Of a stretch of DNA of 64,000 bases, positions 1 through 8,776 are shown one piece after another; the first letter of the stretch is position 1; each line of letters starts with the position of its first letter. Location of the stretch: NCBI GenBank assembly GCA_004564215.1, contig CP024846.1, positions 558,001 through 622,000 on the forward strand, in the 5' to 3' direction. Origin of the DNA: Beijerinckiaceae bacterium. Its GTDB lineage: Bacteria > Pseudomonadota > Alphaproteobacteria > Rhizobiales > Beijerinckiaceae. The position numbers and the translations under genes were made by a program. The notes beneath the pieces were generated by a model that was not told the origin of the DNA, did not search any database, and saw only the letters and a list, made by a program, of their open reading frames with translations.

Positions 1-989
1 TTGCGCAATAAATCATTGCGCGCCATGGCATAACCGATTTCCATCGCGCGCGCACTTCCCAAGGCGTCAGAACCGCCATGACTTTTGATGACGACTCCGT
101 TCAACCCTAGAAACACTCCGCCATTCACATTGCGCGGGTCCATCTTGGCCTTCAATGCCGCGAACGCATGCCTTGCAAAGAAATAGCCGAGCTTCGACCA
201 CAGATCGCGGCTGAGTTCCTCGCGCAGATATTGCGCCATTTGAACCGCCGTGCCTTCCGCTGTCTTTAAAGCGATATTGCCGGTAAAGCCGTCGGTCACC
301 ACGACATCGACCGTCCCCTTGCCGATATCGTCGCCCTCGACGAACCCCCGGTACTCAAGATTGGGTAAAACAGTCTCCCGAAGCAGACGGGAGGCCTTTT
401 TGACTTCCTCAATGCCTTTAACTTCCTCGACTCCAATATTCAGCAACCCCACCGAAGGGCGTTCGAGGGAAAGGACGATTCTCGCCATGGCGGAGCCCAT
501 GATGGCGAGATCAACTAGCTGATGCGCATCGGCGCCGATGGACGCACCGAGATCAAGCACAATCGACTGCCCGCGTGTGGTCGGCCAGGTGGCCGCAATG
601 GCCGGCCGATCGATTTGCGGCATCATGTGCAGGCAGGTCTTGGCCATCGCCATCAAGGCGCCCGTATTGCCAGCCGATAGGGCAACGTCCGCCTCGTCTT
701 TTTTGACCGCTTCGATGGCAAGCCACATCGAGGATACGCGCCTGCCCGCCCGCAAGGCCTGGCTCGGCTTGTCATCCATGCGAACGGCCACATCCGTGTG
801 ACGCACTTTTGAAACTTTCAAGAGCTGCGGCGCGGCTTCCAGAAGCGGCTGAATCCGGGCCGAATCGCCGAAAAAGATGAATTCCATGTCGGGCCGCTGC
901 CGCAGTGCAAGCGCGGCCCCCGGCACGATCACGTCGGGCCCGTGGTCGCCCCCCATGGCGTCGAGCGCGATTCGGACTGGCTTGAGCAT
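1..989 (-). CDS. plsX: Phosphate acyltransferase PlsX, C-terminus cut by window edge
   Basis: PlsX makes acyl-phosphate from acyl-ACP and phosphate, the first step of the PlsX/PlsY route to phosphatidic acid; it is peripheral to the inner membrane. Read on the minus strand from ATG at 989 the protein begins [19 protein letters not shown], the PlsX signature, and continues with [24 protein letters not shown] and [11 protein letters not shown] segments, all typical. About 329 codons are present without a stop, so only the last few residues are missing beyond base 1. It lies downstream of the YceD-like gene, separated by about 410 bases; fabH would be expected next, outside the window. The identification is secure from the N-terminal motif and the internal blocks. 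Confidence 0.95.
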   Translation of the reverse strand, partial: MLKPVRIALDAMGGDHGPDVIVPGAALALRQRPDMEFIFFGDSARIQPLLEAAPQLLKVSKVRHTDVAVRMDDKPSQALRAGRRVSSMWLAIEAVKKDEADVALSAGNTGALMAMAKTCLHMMPQIDRPAIAATWPTTRGQSIVLDLGASIGADAHQLVDLAIMGSAMARIVLSLERPSVGLLNIGVEEVKGIEEVKKASRLLRETVLPNLEYRGFVEGDDIGKGTVDVVVTDGFTGNIALKTAEGTAVQMAQYLREELSRDLWSKLGYFFARHAFAALKAKMDPRNVNGGVFLGLNGVVIKSHGGSDALGSARAMEIGYAMARNDLLR

Positions 990-1401
990 GGATTACGCAA
1001 CTCCGGGTCGGCGCTGTAGGTTCTTGGCGGCGACCAAATCGCCATGGACGAATGAATTACACGAAAGTTTCTTGGCAAGCTGCGGAACGCGCCGGAAAAA
1101 CGCCGGGCACCCGCCAGCGGAATGATCAATCAATCGGTCGGCCTCGGTCATTTGGCTGCACTGAACTGGACACGTGCCCTCCCCAGAATGGTTGTTACTT
1201 TTCGGCCATAGCGCGTTCGCCGCGTTTTCTTTGTCTGGCCTGGACGGTAACACTGGAAAAATCTCTTTTGTTCAAGCCTTTTTTCAGGCGAGACCCTTCG
1301 CATGTGCGAGATCGGACCAGGATAGCCAATTGCAGAACAGACTCGGCCTAGGCTGTCCCACCCGCACGCTGGGCTAGCTTAACGGGGCAATGCACTTGTT
1401 C
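990..1401. other. Spacer without a recognisable gene, between plsX and the YceD-like gene
   Basis: About 410 bases with several short overlapping open frames on both strands, none with a recognisable product or conserved composition. No L32 (rpmF) gene, which accompanies yceD and plsX in many other bacteria, is visible here. The plsX promoter probably lies in this stretch; I see no clear hairpin terminator. Confidence 0.5.
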
Positions 1402-1992
1402 TCAGCCTTTGGGTTTGAGCTTCTGCAAGGCTGCGAAAGGCGAATCTTCTTCTTTTGGCGCATCTGAAAATTCGGCTCCCTGGAAGGAGACGCCGGGCTT
1501 ACGGGGGTAAAGATCGAGATTCAAAATCAGAAATTCCACGGCCAACGCGCCGAGATCGATGCGCCCGTCAATGATCGGGTCAGCACCGTCCAACTCCACC
1601 GCGGACTCGTCGCTTGCATCGCCGCGACGCTTGGCCAGAGCCTCCGCAGGCGCAAAATCGACCGCGAATTCAGCCCGTATTTCGGTGTCGAAAGGCTCGA
1701 GACTCACGACACAGGTCTGGGTCACCTGCGCCCGCAGGACCCCATTCACTCTATATCTCGACTGATCTTGCCTAAGCACCAGGAAATCGGCGGCAAGGCT
1801 GGCGATCGCCGCAACCCCGGCTTCCTGGGCAACCGCCGCGCATTCCTCTGGCCCGGCATTTATCGCCACTTCGATGCCCGTGTCCGGGACGGTCTCGACC
1901 GCGAGCGGACGCGTGAACCCTCCTTGCTCGCGCGGCTCGGCAGCCGCAACGCTCTTGCGGGAGTCTGCTTCGCTTGTTTTCCTCGTTGTCAT
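1402..1992 (-). CDS. YceD/DUF177 family protein
   Basis: A 196-residue member of the DUF177 (YceD) family. Relatives in other bacteria are linked to 23S rRNA accumulation and are encoded beside plsX; the biochemical role is not settled. Visible features are the block TQTCVVSLEPFDTEI, where family members carry a conserved Cys, an acidic middle region, and the C-terminal FLILNLDLYPRKPGV motif, which matches the family pattern LaLplyPrkpGv. I chose ATG at 1992 because an AGGGG sequence sits about 8 bases upstream; a GTG at 1998 is also in frame but lies too close to it. It follows the CBP3 gene by 28 bases and is probably co-transcribed with it. Confidence 0.85.
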   Translation of the reverse strand: MTTRKTSEADSRKSVAAAEPREQGGFTRPLAVETVPDTGIEVAINAGPEECAAVAQEAGVAAIASLAADFLVLRQDQSRYRVNGVLRAQVTQTCVVSLEPFDTEIRAEFAVDFAPAEALAKRRGDASDESAVELDGADPIIDGRIDLGALAVEFLILNLDLYPRKPGVSFQGAEFSDAPKEEDSPFAALQKLKPKG

Positions 1993-2020
1993 CGCCACCG
2001 CCCCTACGCGAAAGTTAATT

Positions 2021-2548
2021 CTAAGAAATGGCCGACGGGCGCGGAAAGAGAATCTCGCCCTCGGTGAATGCCTTCAGAGACACATTGGCCAGAGCCTGGT
2101 TCGCCGCTTCCACATAAAGGGAGAGCCTGCCCGCATCTTTCTGCCGTGCATAGACATTGCGCGCGAGTGTCGCGGCCAGATCCGGCGGCCCTGCGCGCAA
2201 GGCAAGATCATAGACGGCACCGCGCCCCAGAAAGGCTTCGGCAATAGTCTTCATGCGCTTTGGCACGCTTATGTCGCCCACCCCCGCCTCCCGCAACCCC
2301 ACCTCGAACGAATGAAACACGGCATCCGCCAAGTCCTGGGCGATTTCAGGCGCCGGCGGCGCCATCCGATTGAGCTGCCGCAAGACGAGCACGGCGTGCA
2401 AGGTCACCATCTCGAAACGCCCTTCAAAACTGTCCTCGACCCCATATTCCGTGAAAAATATCGGATCGCGGGCCACCGCCACGATCTCGCCGTGAAGCCG
2501 GTCGATCAGTTTGCGGTTGGCGGATCGACGAAACAGCCGAAATCCCAT
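2021..2548 (-). CDS. Ubiquinol-cytochrome c chaperone (CBP3/UQCC1-like) family protein
   Basis: A 175-residue protein of the ubiquinol-cytochrome c chaperone family, whose mitochondrial relatives (CBP3/UQCC1) assist cytochrome b and bc1 complex assembly; the bacterial role is inferred from this. The sequence begins MGFRLFRRSANRKLIDRLHG, then has YGVEDSFEGRFEMVTLHAVLVL, APPAPEIAQDLADAVFHSFE and LREAGVGDISVPKRMK, the usual family blocks. ATG at 2548 has a G-rich ribosome-binding sequence about 5 bases upstream. It is the first gene of a minus-strand unit with the DUF177 gene and perhaps plsX, and is divergent from bamE. The pairing CBP3-DUF177-plsX with bamE next door is common in Rhizobiales. 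Confidence 0.88.
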   Translation of the reverse strand: MGFRLFRRSANRKLIDRLHGEIVAVARDPIFFTEYGVEDSFEGRFEMVTLHAVLVLRQLNRMAPPAPEIAQDLADAVFHSFEVGLREAGVGDISVPKRMKTIAEAFLGRGAVYDLALRAGPPDLAATLARNVYARQKDAGRLSLYVEAANQALANVSLKAFTEGEILFPRPSAIS

Positions 2549-2839
2549 GCTACCCCCATAAAAGGCACGCTTACCCGGCACGGCCGATGCCTAAAGTCCG
2601 CACGGTCTTGCTTTTCGCTTCGACGGGAGGTAGGCATCGCGCGGCCTCGATGCAAGAGTTGCGACGGCGGAACGCCCCAGGGCAGGTCTCCTGCCAGCGT
2701 CGGAGCGATGAGGAGATCGCGCAAACAATTTATTCACGCAATTTGTGGAATGGTCTTGCGCCTCAGCATCTTGTCGGCCGAACAGAGGTCTGCGGCGCAC
2801 GGAATGCTCGACCAGAGGGCTCGGAGAATGGGGTTTGAG

Positions 2840-3289
2840 ATGATCGCACCACGCGAAGCACGGCGCCACATAAGATTTGCGTTGGCGGCGGCCCTTGCGC
2901 TGGGGCTGGGCGGTTGCCTTGGCTATGACGGTCAAGTCGTACATGGCTATCAGCTCAACCCGAAATTGATCGAACAGGTCAAGGTCGGCTCCTCTGCGGA
3001 GCAGATCCTGGTCTTGATGGGAACACCCACGACGACCTCCACCATCGGTGGCGACGCCTGGTACTATATTACTCAGGTCACCGATCGAAGCGTCCAGTTC
3101 ATGCAGCCGCGCCTGATCGACCAGCGGGTCTTTGCCGTGTATTTCACCAAGGACAAGAAAGTCGAGCGCGTCGCCAATTATGGCATGGAGGACGGCAAGC
3201 TGGTTGACTTCGTCTCCCGTACAACGCCGACCGCCGGTGCGGAATCGACCTTCCTCAAGGGCATGTTCATCAACCTGCTGCACTTCTAG
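2840..3289 (+). CDS. bamE: Outer membrane protein assembly factor BamE (SmpA/OmlA)
   Basis: BamE is the small lipoprotein of the BAM complex, which inserts beta-barrel proteins into the outer membrane. The protein has a basic start (REARRHIRF), a hydrophobic segment ending in a lipobox LGGC, then GYQLNPKLIEQVKVGSSAEQ and LMGTPTTTSTIGGDAWYYI, the SmpA/OmlA fold pattern. A hydrophobic C-terminal tail follows. ATG at 2840 gives 149 residues with a normal signal peptide; ATG at 2828 is an alternative adding four residues. An open frame reaches back to 1874 but runs antisense to two real genes and is not a start. The TAG stop is formed by the first bases of a dispersed repeat. Confidence 0.9.
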   Translation: MIAPREARRHIRFALAAALALGLGGCLGYDGQVVHGYQLNPKLIEQVKVGSSAEQILVLMGTPTTTSTIGGDAWYYITQVTDRSVQFMQPRLIDQRVFAVYFTKDKKVERVANYGMEDGKLVDFVSRTTPTAGAESTFLKGMFINLLHF

Positions 3290-3403
3290 AGCATGTTCCG
3301 AAAAAGTTGACCGACTTTTTCGATCAGAACATGCTCCAACCCGTTGAACTTGAGCGATTCCTTTTCGATCAATTGATTGCATCTGATCGGGAAGCGCTCT
3401 AGG
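3286..3403. repeat. 118-bp palindromic dispersed repeat, copy 1
   Basis: The stretch starts CTAGAGCATGTTCCG and ends GGGAAGCGCTCTAGG; the ends CTAGAGC and GCTCTAG are inverted repeats. Inside, GAGCATGTTC pairs with GAACATGCTC around a second dyad (AAAAAGT...ACTTTTT). The same 118 bases recur at 7381-7498 with six differences by my alignment. The repeat overlaps the bamE stop codon. Such GAGCATG-type intergenic palindromes are familiar in Rhizobiales genomes. The strong dyads could also end bamE and hppA transcripts, which converge here. Confidence 0.9.
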
Positions 3404-3533
3404 GATCGTGCCTCTCACTGCATTCGCATGAACCCTTGCGACTGCAATGATCGAACTCAGCGCCCGCGCCGCGCCTCGAGGTGAGCTCCAAACTGGAGCA
3501 TACTCAGCCGCGAACGCGAGATCGGTTGATCGC

Positions 3534-5672
3534 TCAATGAGCGAGGAAGGCAAGCAACAGAAGCGCGACGATGTTGGTGATCTTAATCGCCGGGTTCACG
3601 GCCGGACCCGCGGTGTCCTTATAGGGATCGCCGACAGTGTCGCCCGTCACCGAGGCCTTATGCGCTTCGCCGCCCTTAAAATGTTTCACGCCGTCCTTGT
3701 CGACAAAACCATCCTCGAAGCTCTTCTTGGCATTGTCCCAGGCGCCGCCGCCGGAGGTCATTGAAATGGCCACAAACAGGCCGTTGACGATCACACCGAG
3801 GAGCGAGGCCCCCAGCGCGGCGAAAGCGGACGCCTTGGAACCCGACACCAACAGCGCGCCAAAATAGACCACGAGCGGGGCGAGCACCGGCAACAGCGAC
3901 GGCACGATCATTTCCCGGATCGCCGCCTTTGTCAGCATGTCCACGGCCCGGCCGTAATCGGGGCGGTCGGTCCCCTGCATGATCCCCGGCTTCTCGCGGA
4001 ACTGGCGGCGCACTTCCTCGACCACCGAGCCGGCCGCCCGGCCGACCGCCGTCATCGCAATGCCGGCAAAGAGGTAAGGAATCATCCCGCCAAAAATCAG
4101 CCCCGCCACCACATAGGGATTCGAGATGTCGAAGGAGACCGTGCCCATCCCCTTAAAATAGGGAAACAGGTCGGAGTTGGCGGCAAAATAGTCAAGGTCG
4201 TGGCTGTAGGCGTTGAACAACACCAAGGCGCCGAGTCCGGCGGAGCCGATCGCATAGCCCTTGGTGACCGCCTTGGTGGTATTGCCGACAGCATCGAGCG
4301 CATCGGTGACGCGCCGAACGTCCTTGGGCAAGCCCGCCATCTCGGCAATGCCGCCGGCATTATCCGTCACGGGTCCAAACGCATCGAGCGCGACGATCAT
4401 TCCCGCGAGGCCCAACATCGTCGTCACGGCGATGGCGGTCCCGAACAGGCCGGCGAGCTGACTTGTCGCGATGATGCCGCCGATGATGACAAGCGCCGGC
4501 AGCGCCGTCGATTCGAGCGAGACGGCAAGGCCCTGGATGACATTGGTCCCATGTCCCGTGACCGAGGATTGTGCGATCGATACGACGGGGCGCTTTCCGG
4601 TGCCTGTGTAATATTCGGTGATAACCACGATAAGCCCGGTAACGAGAAGACCGACGAGGCCGCAGATAAACAGATGCGAGCCTTGAATGGCCGTGCCATT
4701 CGCCGTGCCGATCGTGCCCCAACCGACGGTGAGCCAGGTGGCGAGCGCAAGGCCCCCGATGGATAAGACACCGGCTGCGGTCAGGCCCTTGTAAAGGGCG
4801 CCCATGATTGAATTGCTGGCACCGAGCTTGACGAAATAGGTGCCGGCGATCGAAGTCACAATGCAAGCCGCGCAGATCGTCAAAGGATACAGCATCGCGG
4901 CATAAAGAACCGGCTGGCTGGCGAAGAAGATTGCCGCCAACACCATGGTCGCGACGACCGTCACCGCATAGGTCTCGAAAAGGTCGGCTGCCATACCGGC
5001 GCAATCGCCAACATTGTCACCGACATTGTCGGCGATTGTCGCCGGATTGCGAGGATCGTCCTCGGGGATCCCGGCTTCGACCTTGCCCACGAGGTCGGCG
5101 CCCACATCGGCGCCCTTGGTGAAAATACCGCCGCCAAGACGTGCGAAGATCGAGATCAACGAGGCGCCAAAACCGAGGGCAACAAGCGCGTCAATGGTTT
5201 CGCGGCTGTTGGGTGCGTGGCCGAGCGGACCGGTCAGAATATAGAAATAAACCGCGACTCCGAGAAGCGCGAGGCCGGCCACCAACATTCCCGTGACGGC
5301 ACCCGCCTTGAACGAAATATCGAGGCCGGCACCGAGCGAGGTCATGGAAGCCTGAGCCGTGCGTACATTGGCGCGGACCGAAACATTCATGCCGATGAAG
5401 CCGGCTGCGCCCGACAGAATGGCGCCGATCAAAAACCCGACCGCAATCGTCCAGGAAAGGAAAAAACCAAAGGCGACGAAAATCACCGCGCCGACAATTG
5501 CGATCGTGGCATATTGTCGTTTCAAATAGGCTTGGGCACCTTCCGCGATCGCTCCGGCGATTTCCTGCATCCGTGCCGAACCGGGATCAGCGGCCAAAAG
5601 CTTCAACGACGTCACCACGCCGTAGACGATCGACAGAAGCCCTGCCAAAATCACCAGCCAAATGGAATTCAT
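3534..5672 (-). CDS. hppA: Membrane-bound H+-translocating pyrophosphatase, K+-independent type
   Basis: A 712-residue integral membrane pyrophosphatase that hydrolyses pyrophosphate and pumps protons out of the cytoplasm, saving energy from biosynthetic pyrophosphate. Seen in sequence: about 15-16 hydrophobic helices, the substrate-binding run [19 protein letters not shown], a second [11 protein letters not shown] block, and [10 protein letters not shown]. The Lys in GNTTKA is the residue that replaces Ala in K+-independent family members, so this pump is predicted not to need potassium (established family knowledge). A C-terminal [21 protein letters not shown] block completes the signature. 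ATG at 5672 follows AAGGTGGG. It lies 140 bases downstream of thiL, an arrangement common in Rhizobiales. Confidence 0.96.
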   Translation of the reverse strand: MNSIWLVILAGLLSIVYGVVTSLKLLAADPGSARMQEIAGAIAEGAQAYLKRQYATIAIVGAVIFVAFGFFLSWTIAVGFLIGAILSGAAGFIGMNVSVRANVRTAQASMTSLGAGLDISFKAGAVTGMLVAGLALLGVAVYFYILTGPLGHAPNSRETIDALVALGFGASLISIFARLGGGIFTKGADVGADLVGKVEAGIPEDDPRNPATIADNVGDNVGDCAGMAADLFETYAVTVVATMVLAAIFFASQPVLYAAMLYPLTICAACIVTSIAGTYFVKLGASNSIMGALYKGLTAAGVLSIGGLALATWLTVGWGTIGTANGTAIQGSHLFICGLVGLLVTGLIVVITEYYTGTGKRPVVSIAQSSVTGHGTNVIQGLAVSLESTALPALVIIGGIIATSQLAGLFGTAIAVTTMLGLAGMIVALDAFGPVTDNAGGIAEMAGLPKDVRRVTDALDAVGNTTKAVTKGYAIGSAGLGALVLFNAYSHDLDYFAANSDLFPYFKGMGTVSFDISNPYVVAGLIFGGMIPYLFAGIAMTAVGRAAGSVVEEVRRQFREKPGIMQGTDRPDYGRAVDMLTKAAIREMIVPSLLPVLAPLVVYFGALLVSGSKASAFAALGASLLGVIVNGLFVAISMTSGGGAWDNAKKSFEDGFVDKDGVKHFKGGEAHKASVTGDTVGDPYKDTAGPAVNPAIKITNIVALLLLAFLAH

Positions 5673-5813
5673 GTTCCCACCTTACCTAATTGTTCGATTG
5701 TTCGAAGCTTTGACGAGACAGAGGGCGCGTCCCTTTATCCGGAGCTATACAGAAACCGCATCGCCATGCAATTGCCGCTTGCCAGCTCCCAACCCGCGAA
5801 TGGCGACTAACCG

Positions 5814-6809
5814 TTAAAAATGCCGGAAGGAAGGCTGTGCAAAGACGAGAGCCCGGCCTTCCTTGTCCCGGAAATTGGGCGGGGCAAGGCCCGGCTTGGC
5901 CACACCAATGGCGCGAACCGAGAGGCCCGCTGACGAGGCAAGGGCCTCGAAACCTCCACCTTGCAAAGGAGGAATTGAGCAAAGGATTTCATAGTCATCA
6001 CCGCCGGTCAGAATCGTCTCGACGAGAGAAGGCGTTTTTTCCAAAATATCCGCCGCCGCCGCCGACAGCGGAACGTCGGCGGTCATGACCTCGATCGTCA
6101 TTCCGGTCAAGCGCAGCATTTTCGAAAGATCGCCGACGAGACCGTCCGAGACATCCATGGCCGCGTGCGCATGGGCGCGAAGAGCCGAGCGCAAAGCGAG
6201 GCGAGGCTGCGGCAGAAGGTAGCGGCTCGCGAGATAGGCGGCCGCCTGCGGATCGACCGCGCGGGTCCATTCCGCGCCCGATGCTCCATCTTGGCGGAAT
6301 TTCAACCCCAGGGCGGCATCGCCGATCGTTCCGGTGACATAAATGAGATCGTCGGCGGCCACACCACCCCGCAAGATCATTCGATCTGCCGGCACCGTTC
6401 CGAAAGCGGTGATGGAAATGGCCAGCGGCCCGGGAATTCGTGTCGTGTCGCCCCCGAGCAGCGGACATTTGTAGCTGGCCGCATCCTCGCCGAGGCCTTG
6501 GGCAAAGCCGGCAAGCCAGTCCTCGGTCCAATCCTCGGGCAAGGCAAGGCAAAGGAGAAATCCGCAGGGCTCCGCTCCCTTGGCTGCGAGATCGGAGAGA
6601 TTTACCCGCAAAGCTTTGCGCGCCACGGCACCCGGCGGATCTTCGGGAAAGAAGTGGACCCCGGACACCACCATATCCTTGGTGACAACGATATCGACCC
6701 CCGGCTTTTGGACGAGCACGGCCGCATCGTCGCGCAAACCAAATGAGCCCGGCCCGGCCAGCGGCGCGAAATAGGTTGCGATCAATTCATCTTCGGAAGG
6801 GCGTCGCAT
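5814..6809 (-). CDS. thiL: Thiamine-monophosphate kinase
   Basis: ThiL phosphorylates thiamine phosphate with ATP to thiamine diphosphate, the last step of the cofactor's synthesis. The 331-residue protein starts MRRPSEDELIATYFAPLAG and carries GLRDDAAVL, the KALRVNLSDLAAKGAEP block, LLGGDTT, YVTGTIGDAALGL, AMDVSDGLVGDLSKML and LTGGDDYEIL, all in the order of the PurM/ThiL superfamily. ATG at 6809 begins 4 bases after the nusB stop, so translation is probably coupled; a longer frame reaching 6881 would overlap nusB and is unlikely. It forms a unit with nusB upstream. Confidence 0.95.
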   Translation of the reverse strand: MRRPSEDELIATYFAPLAGPGSFGLRDDAAVLVQKPGVDIVVTKDMVVSGVHFFPEDPPGAVARKALRVNLSDLAAKGAEPCGFLLCLALPEDWTEDWLAGFAQGLGEDAASYKCPLLGGDTTRIPGPLAISITAFGTVPADRMILRGGVAADDLIYVTGTIGDAALGLKFRQDGASGAEWTRAVDPQAAAYLASRYLLPQPRLALRSALRAHAHAAMDVSDGLVGDLSKMLRLTGMTIEVMTADVPLSAAAADILEKTPSLVETILTGGDDYEILCSIPPLQGGGFEALASSAGLSVRAIGVAKPGLAPPNFRDKEGRALVFAQPSFRHF

Positions 6810-6813
6810 GCGG

Positions 6814-7287
6814 CTAATTGGGGGAAGTTTGTTCAAATTCGTCCGCCCGCAGGCGGCGTGCCATGCCATCCAGCACGGCATTGATCATCCCGGCTTCTTC
6901 AGGGCCAAAAAAGGCGCCGGCAACATCGACATATTCCTTGATCGAAACGCGCGCCGGAATATCCTTTCGTTGCTGCAATTCATAGGCTCCGGCGCGTAAA
7001 ATGGCGCGCATGACCGCGTCGATCCGCGCCAGCGGCCAGCCTGTTGCGAGAGTCGTGTTGACCAGCCTGTCGATCGGACCCTGGCTTGAGATCACGCCCC
7101 TCAGAATATCGCGAAAGAACGCGATTTCCGCCTCCTTATATTGTTCGCCTTCGATTTCATTGCCGATCCAGAAGGATTCGAATTCGGCGCAAGTCTCCTT
7201 CAGGCCCTTTTCGGTGACCTCCATTTGATAAAGAGCCTGGACCGCGGCGAGGCGTGCGGCGGAACGTTGATCGACATTGGCCATCAA
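6814..7287 (-). CDS. nusB: Transcription antitermination factor NusB
   Basis: NusB binds boxA RNA with NusE (S10) and supports antitermination of rRNA transcription. The 157-residue all-helical protein shows RSAARLAAVQALYQMEVT at the N-terminus, then FFRDILRGVISSQGPIDRL, RIDAVMRAILRAGAYEL and VSIKEYVDVAGAFF, which are the conserved family blocks. The C-terminus MINAVLDGMARRLR is also typical. It is followed by thiL 4 bases later. Upstream lies ribH, but a 118-bp palindromic repeat fills most of the 206-base gap, so nusB may have its own promoter or be partly insulated from ribH. Confidence 0.95.
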   Translation of the reverse strand: MMANVDQRSAARLAAVQALYQMEVTEKGLKETCAEFESFWIGNEIEGEQYKEAEIAFFRDILRGVISSQGPIDRLVNTTLATGWPLARIDAVMRAILRAGAYELQQRKDIPARVSIKEYVDVAGAFFGPEEAGMINAVLDGMARRLRADEFEQTSPN

Positions 7288-7380
7288 AGCGCTTTCGGTT
7301 CGAGCGGCGGGAGCGCTCCATTGAGTGTCTTTTTCGCGTTTCTCAGCGCTGCGGGCACAGATCTCGGCAGAAGGATGGTT

Positions 7381-7498
7381 CTAGAGCATGTTCCGAAAAA
7401 GTTGACCGACTTTTTCGATTAGAACATGCTCCAACTCGTTGAACTTGAGCGTTTCCTTTTCGATCAGATGATTCCATCTGATCGGGAAGCGCTCTAGG
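7381..7498. repeat. 118-bp palindromic dispersed repeat, copy 2
   Basis: Second copy of the element at 3286-3403, in the same orientation, with six substitutions by my alignment. It keeps the CTAGAGC/GCTCTAG ends and the inner GAGCATGTTC...GAACATGCTC stem. It occupies the ribH-nusB gap, and its right end supplies the TAG stop of ribH on the minus strand (7494-7496). Confidence 0.9.
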
Positions 7499-7985
7499 CG
7501 CCGCCGATTTCAACCTTAAGCCGATGCAGCGAAAGCGCGGCCCGCGCCGCATCGCCACCTTTGTCACCCTGTTTGGAATCAGCCCGGATCAAAGCCTGCG
7601 CCTCGTTCTCAACCGTCAAGATGCCGTTGCCCAAGGCCAGTTTCCGCGCCATCGCAAGCTCTATAAGGGCGCGCGCGCTCTCACTTGCGACGATTTCGAA
7701 ATGATAGGTCTCGCCCCGGATGACGCACCCAAGGGCGATTGCTCCTTGATAGGCTCGATCCAACGCCTGCGCGCGGTCGAGCGCGATGGCCATGGCTAGG
7801 GGGATTTCGAGCGCGCCAGGGACGCTGATGATGTCAAAATTGGCCCCGGCCGAGGCAAATGCGGCTTTTGCACCTTCGAGCAGGAAAGCCGAAATATCTT
7901 GGTAAAAGCGTGCCTCGACAATCAGGAACCTCGCACCTTTCGCGAACGAGTCGGGAGAGGCCGAAGAACGGCGCGGCAATGCCAT
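7494..7985 (-). CDS. ribH: 6,7-dimethyl-8-ribityllumazine synthase
   Basis: RibH condenses the ribityl-pyrimidinedione with dihydroxybutanone phosphate to the lumazine precursor of riboflavin. The 163-residue protein has RFLIVEARFYQDISAFLLEGA, the substrate-binding VPGALEIPLAMAIAL segment and ALGCVIRGETYHFEIV, where the His acts in catalysis in characterised enzymes; LGNGILTVENEAQAL follows. ATG at 7985 (MALPRRSS) gives the usual family length; the frame continues upstream to 8060 without a reason to start there. The typical partner ribE is not in the window. The stop codon comes from the adjoining repeat, so the C-terminal residue count may be altered relative to relatives. Confidence 0.94.
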   Translation of the reverse strand: MALPRRSSASPDSFAKGARFLIVEARFYQDISAFLLEGAKAAFASAGANFDIISVPGALEIPLAMAIALDRAQALDRAYQGAIALGCVIRGETYHFEIVASESARALIELAMARKLALGNGILTVENEAQALIRADSKQGDKGGDAARAALSLHRLKVEIGGA

Positions 7986-8173
7986 GAAGTGCACTCGAGT
8001 GGGTGATGCGCGGAAGCGTAGCCTTCGAGTAACAACCAAATTCGCTTCCGGCAAGCCCACCTCCGCGGAGGACCAACCACGGCGATCTCAAATTGCGAGC
8101 GGTTTCGCGCGCGGCCCTTGTTTTCGCCTCGGAGCGAGGGTGCGCAAGGCTGCAAGCTCCACATTGCCTGCGC

Positions 8174-8205
8174 ACCAGCCGGGCCGCTCTGCTGGACCGG
8201 CTGGT
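8174..8205. terminator. Perfect 9-bp hairpin between the lipoprotein gene and ribH
   Basis: ACCAGCCGG at 8174-8182 pairs perfectly with CCGGCTGGT at 8197-8205 across a 14-base loop. It lies just past the 3' end of the minus-strand lipoprotein gene. There is no T-run on the minus strand, so its use as an intrinsic terminator is uncertain; it may be a transcript-stabilising stem. Confidence 0.4.
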
Positions 8206-8228
8206 CCTTTCAGCTATACCGGCCCGTG

Positions 8229-8603
8229 TCAGGCGCGATAGCCATGCTTAAGTTTGGTGGACCGAATAAGCGCGCGCGCCTCGCCGTCGCGGCCAGCCGC
8301 GCATGCATTGGCAGCGGCGACAAGCTCGGTCTCAATCTGATCATAGACGGACCGGTTGACGTTTCCGGTGCCCACATCGGCATCAAGCACCGTCTGATAG
8401 CGCGTGAGATCCGTGGTGCAGGCAGCACCATCGGGCAATTTCGGCCAGTCCGGGCGGGCCGGACCTTGAGGTGCCACCGCCGCTACAGGCGCGGAAGGAC
8501 TATTTGTTTGATTACAGCCGCACAGCAAGAGGGCGGTGATCAGAAGCCCTGTCGAAAGGGATGCGTTGCTGGACATGGATCCGAACCTGGACATTTTTCG
8601 CAT
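8229..8603 (-). CDS. Small conserved lipoprotein of unknown function
   Basis: A 124-residue protein with an N-terminal signal (MRKMSRFG..., hydrophobic TGLLITALLLCGC) and a lipobox LLCGC, followed by a Pro/Ala-rich linker, so probably an outer- or inner-membrane-anchored lipoprotein. The mature part has LPDGAACTTDLTRYQTVLDADV and VYDQIETELVAAANACAAGRDGEARALI, with two Cys that could form a disulfide, ending LKHGYRA. I recognise the general pattern of a Rhizobiales-restricted hypothetical but no named family. ATG at 8603 has GGAG seven bases upstream; the frame continues to 8693 without support. It is the first gene upstream of ribH on the same strand. Confidence 0.75.
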   Translation of the reverse strand: MRKMSRFGSMSSNASLSTGLLITALLLCGCNQTNSPSAPVAAVAPQGPARPDWPKLPDGAACTTDLTRYQTVLDADVGTGNVNRSVYDQIETELVAAANACAAGRDGEARALIRSTKLKHGYRA

Positions 8604-8776
8604 TGCAAACTCCGCGGGGAGCCACTGATCTGGATTTTCAGCGGCGCTGTCCGCATGTGTCAAGCACATCTGCAACGAAAGATCACCCATCAAATTGGTG
8701 AATTTTTCGCAGGCAAGACGAATATAAACAATGATTTTCGGCAGCGCTTGCCATCGATTGCGCGGGACCCGGCCGT

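Noticed and set aside
1874..3289. A 471-codon plus-strand frame ending in bamE
   Set aside because: Its first two-thirds are antisense to the CBP3 and DUF177 genes and show no family; only the last 149 codons are the BamE protein.
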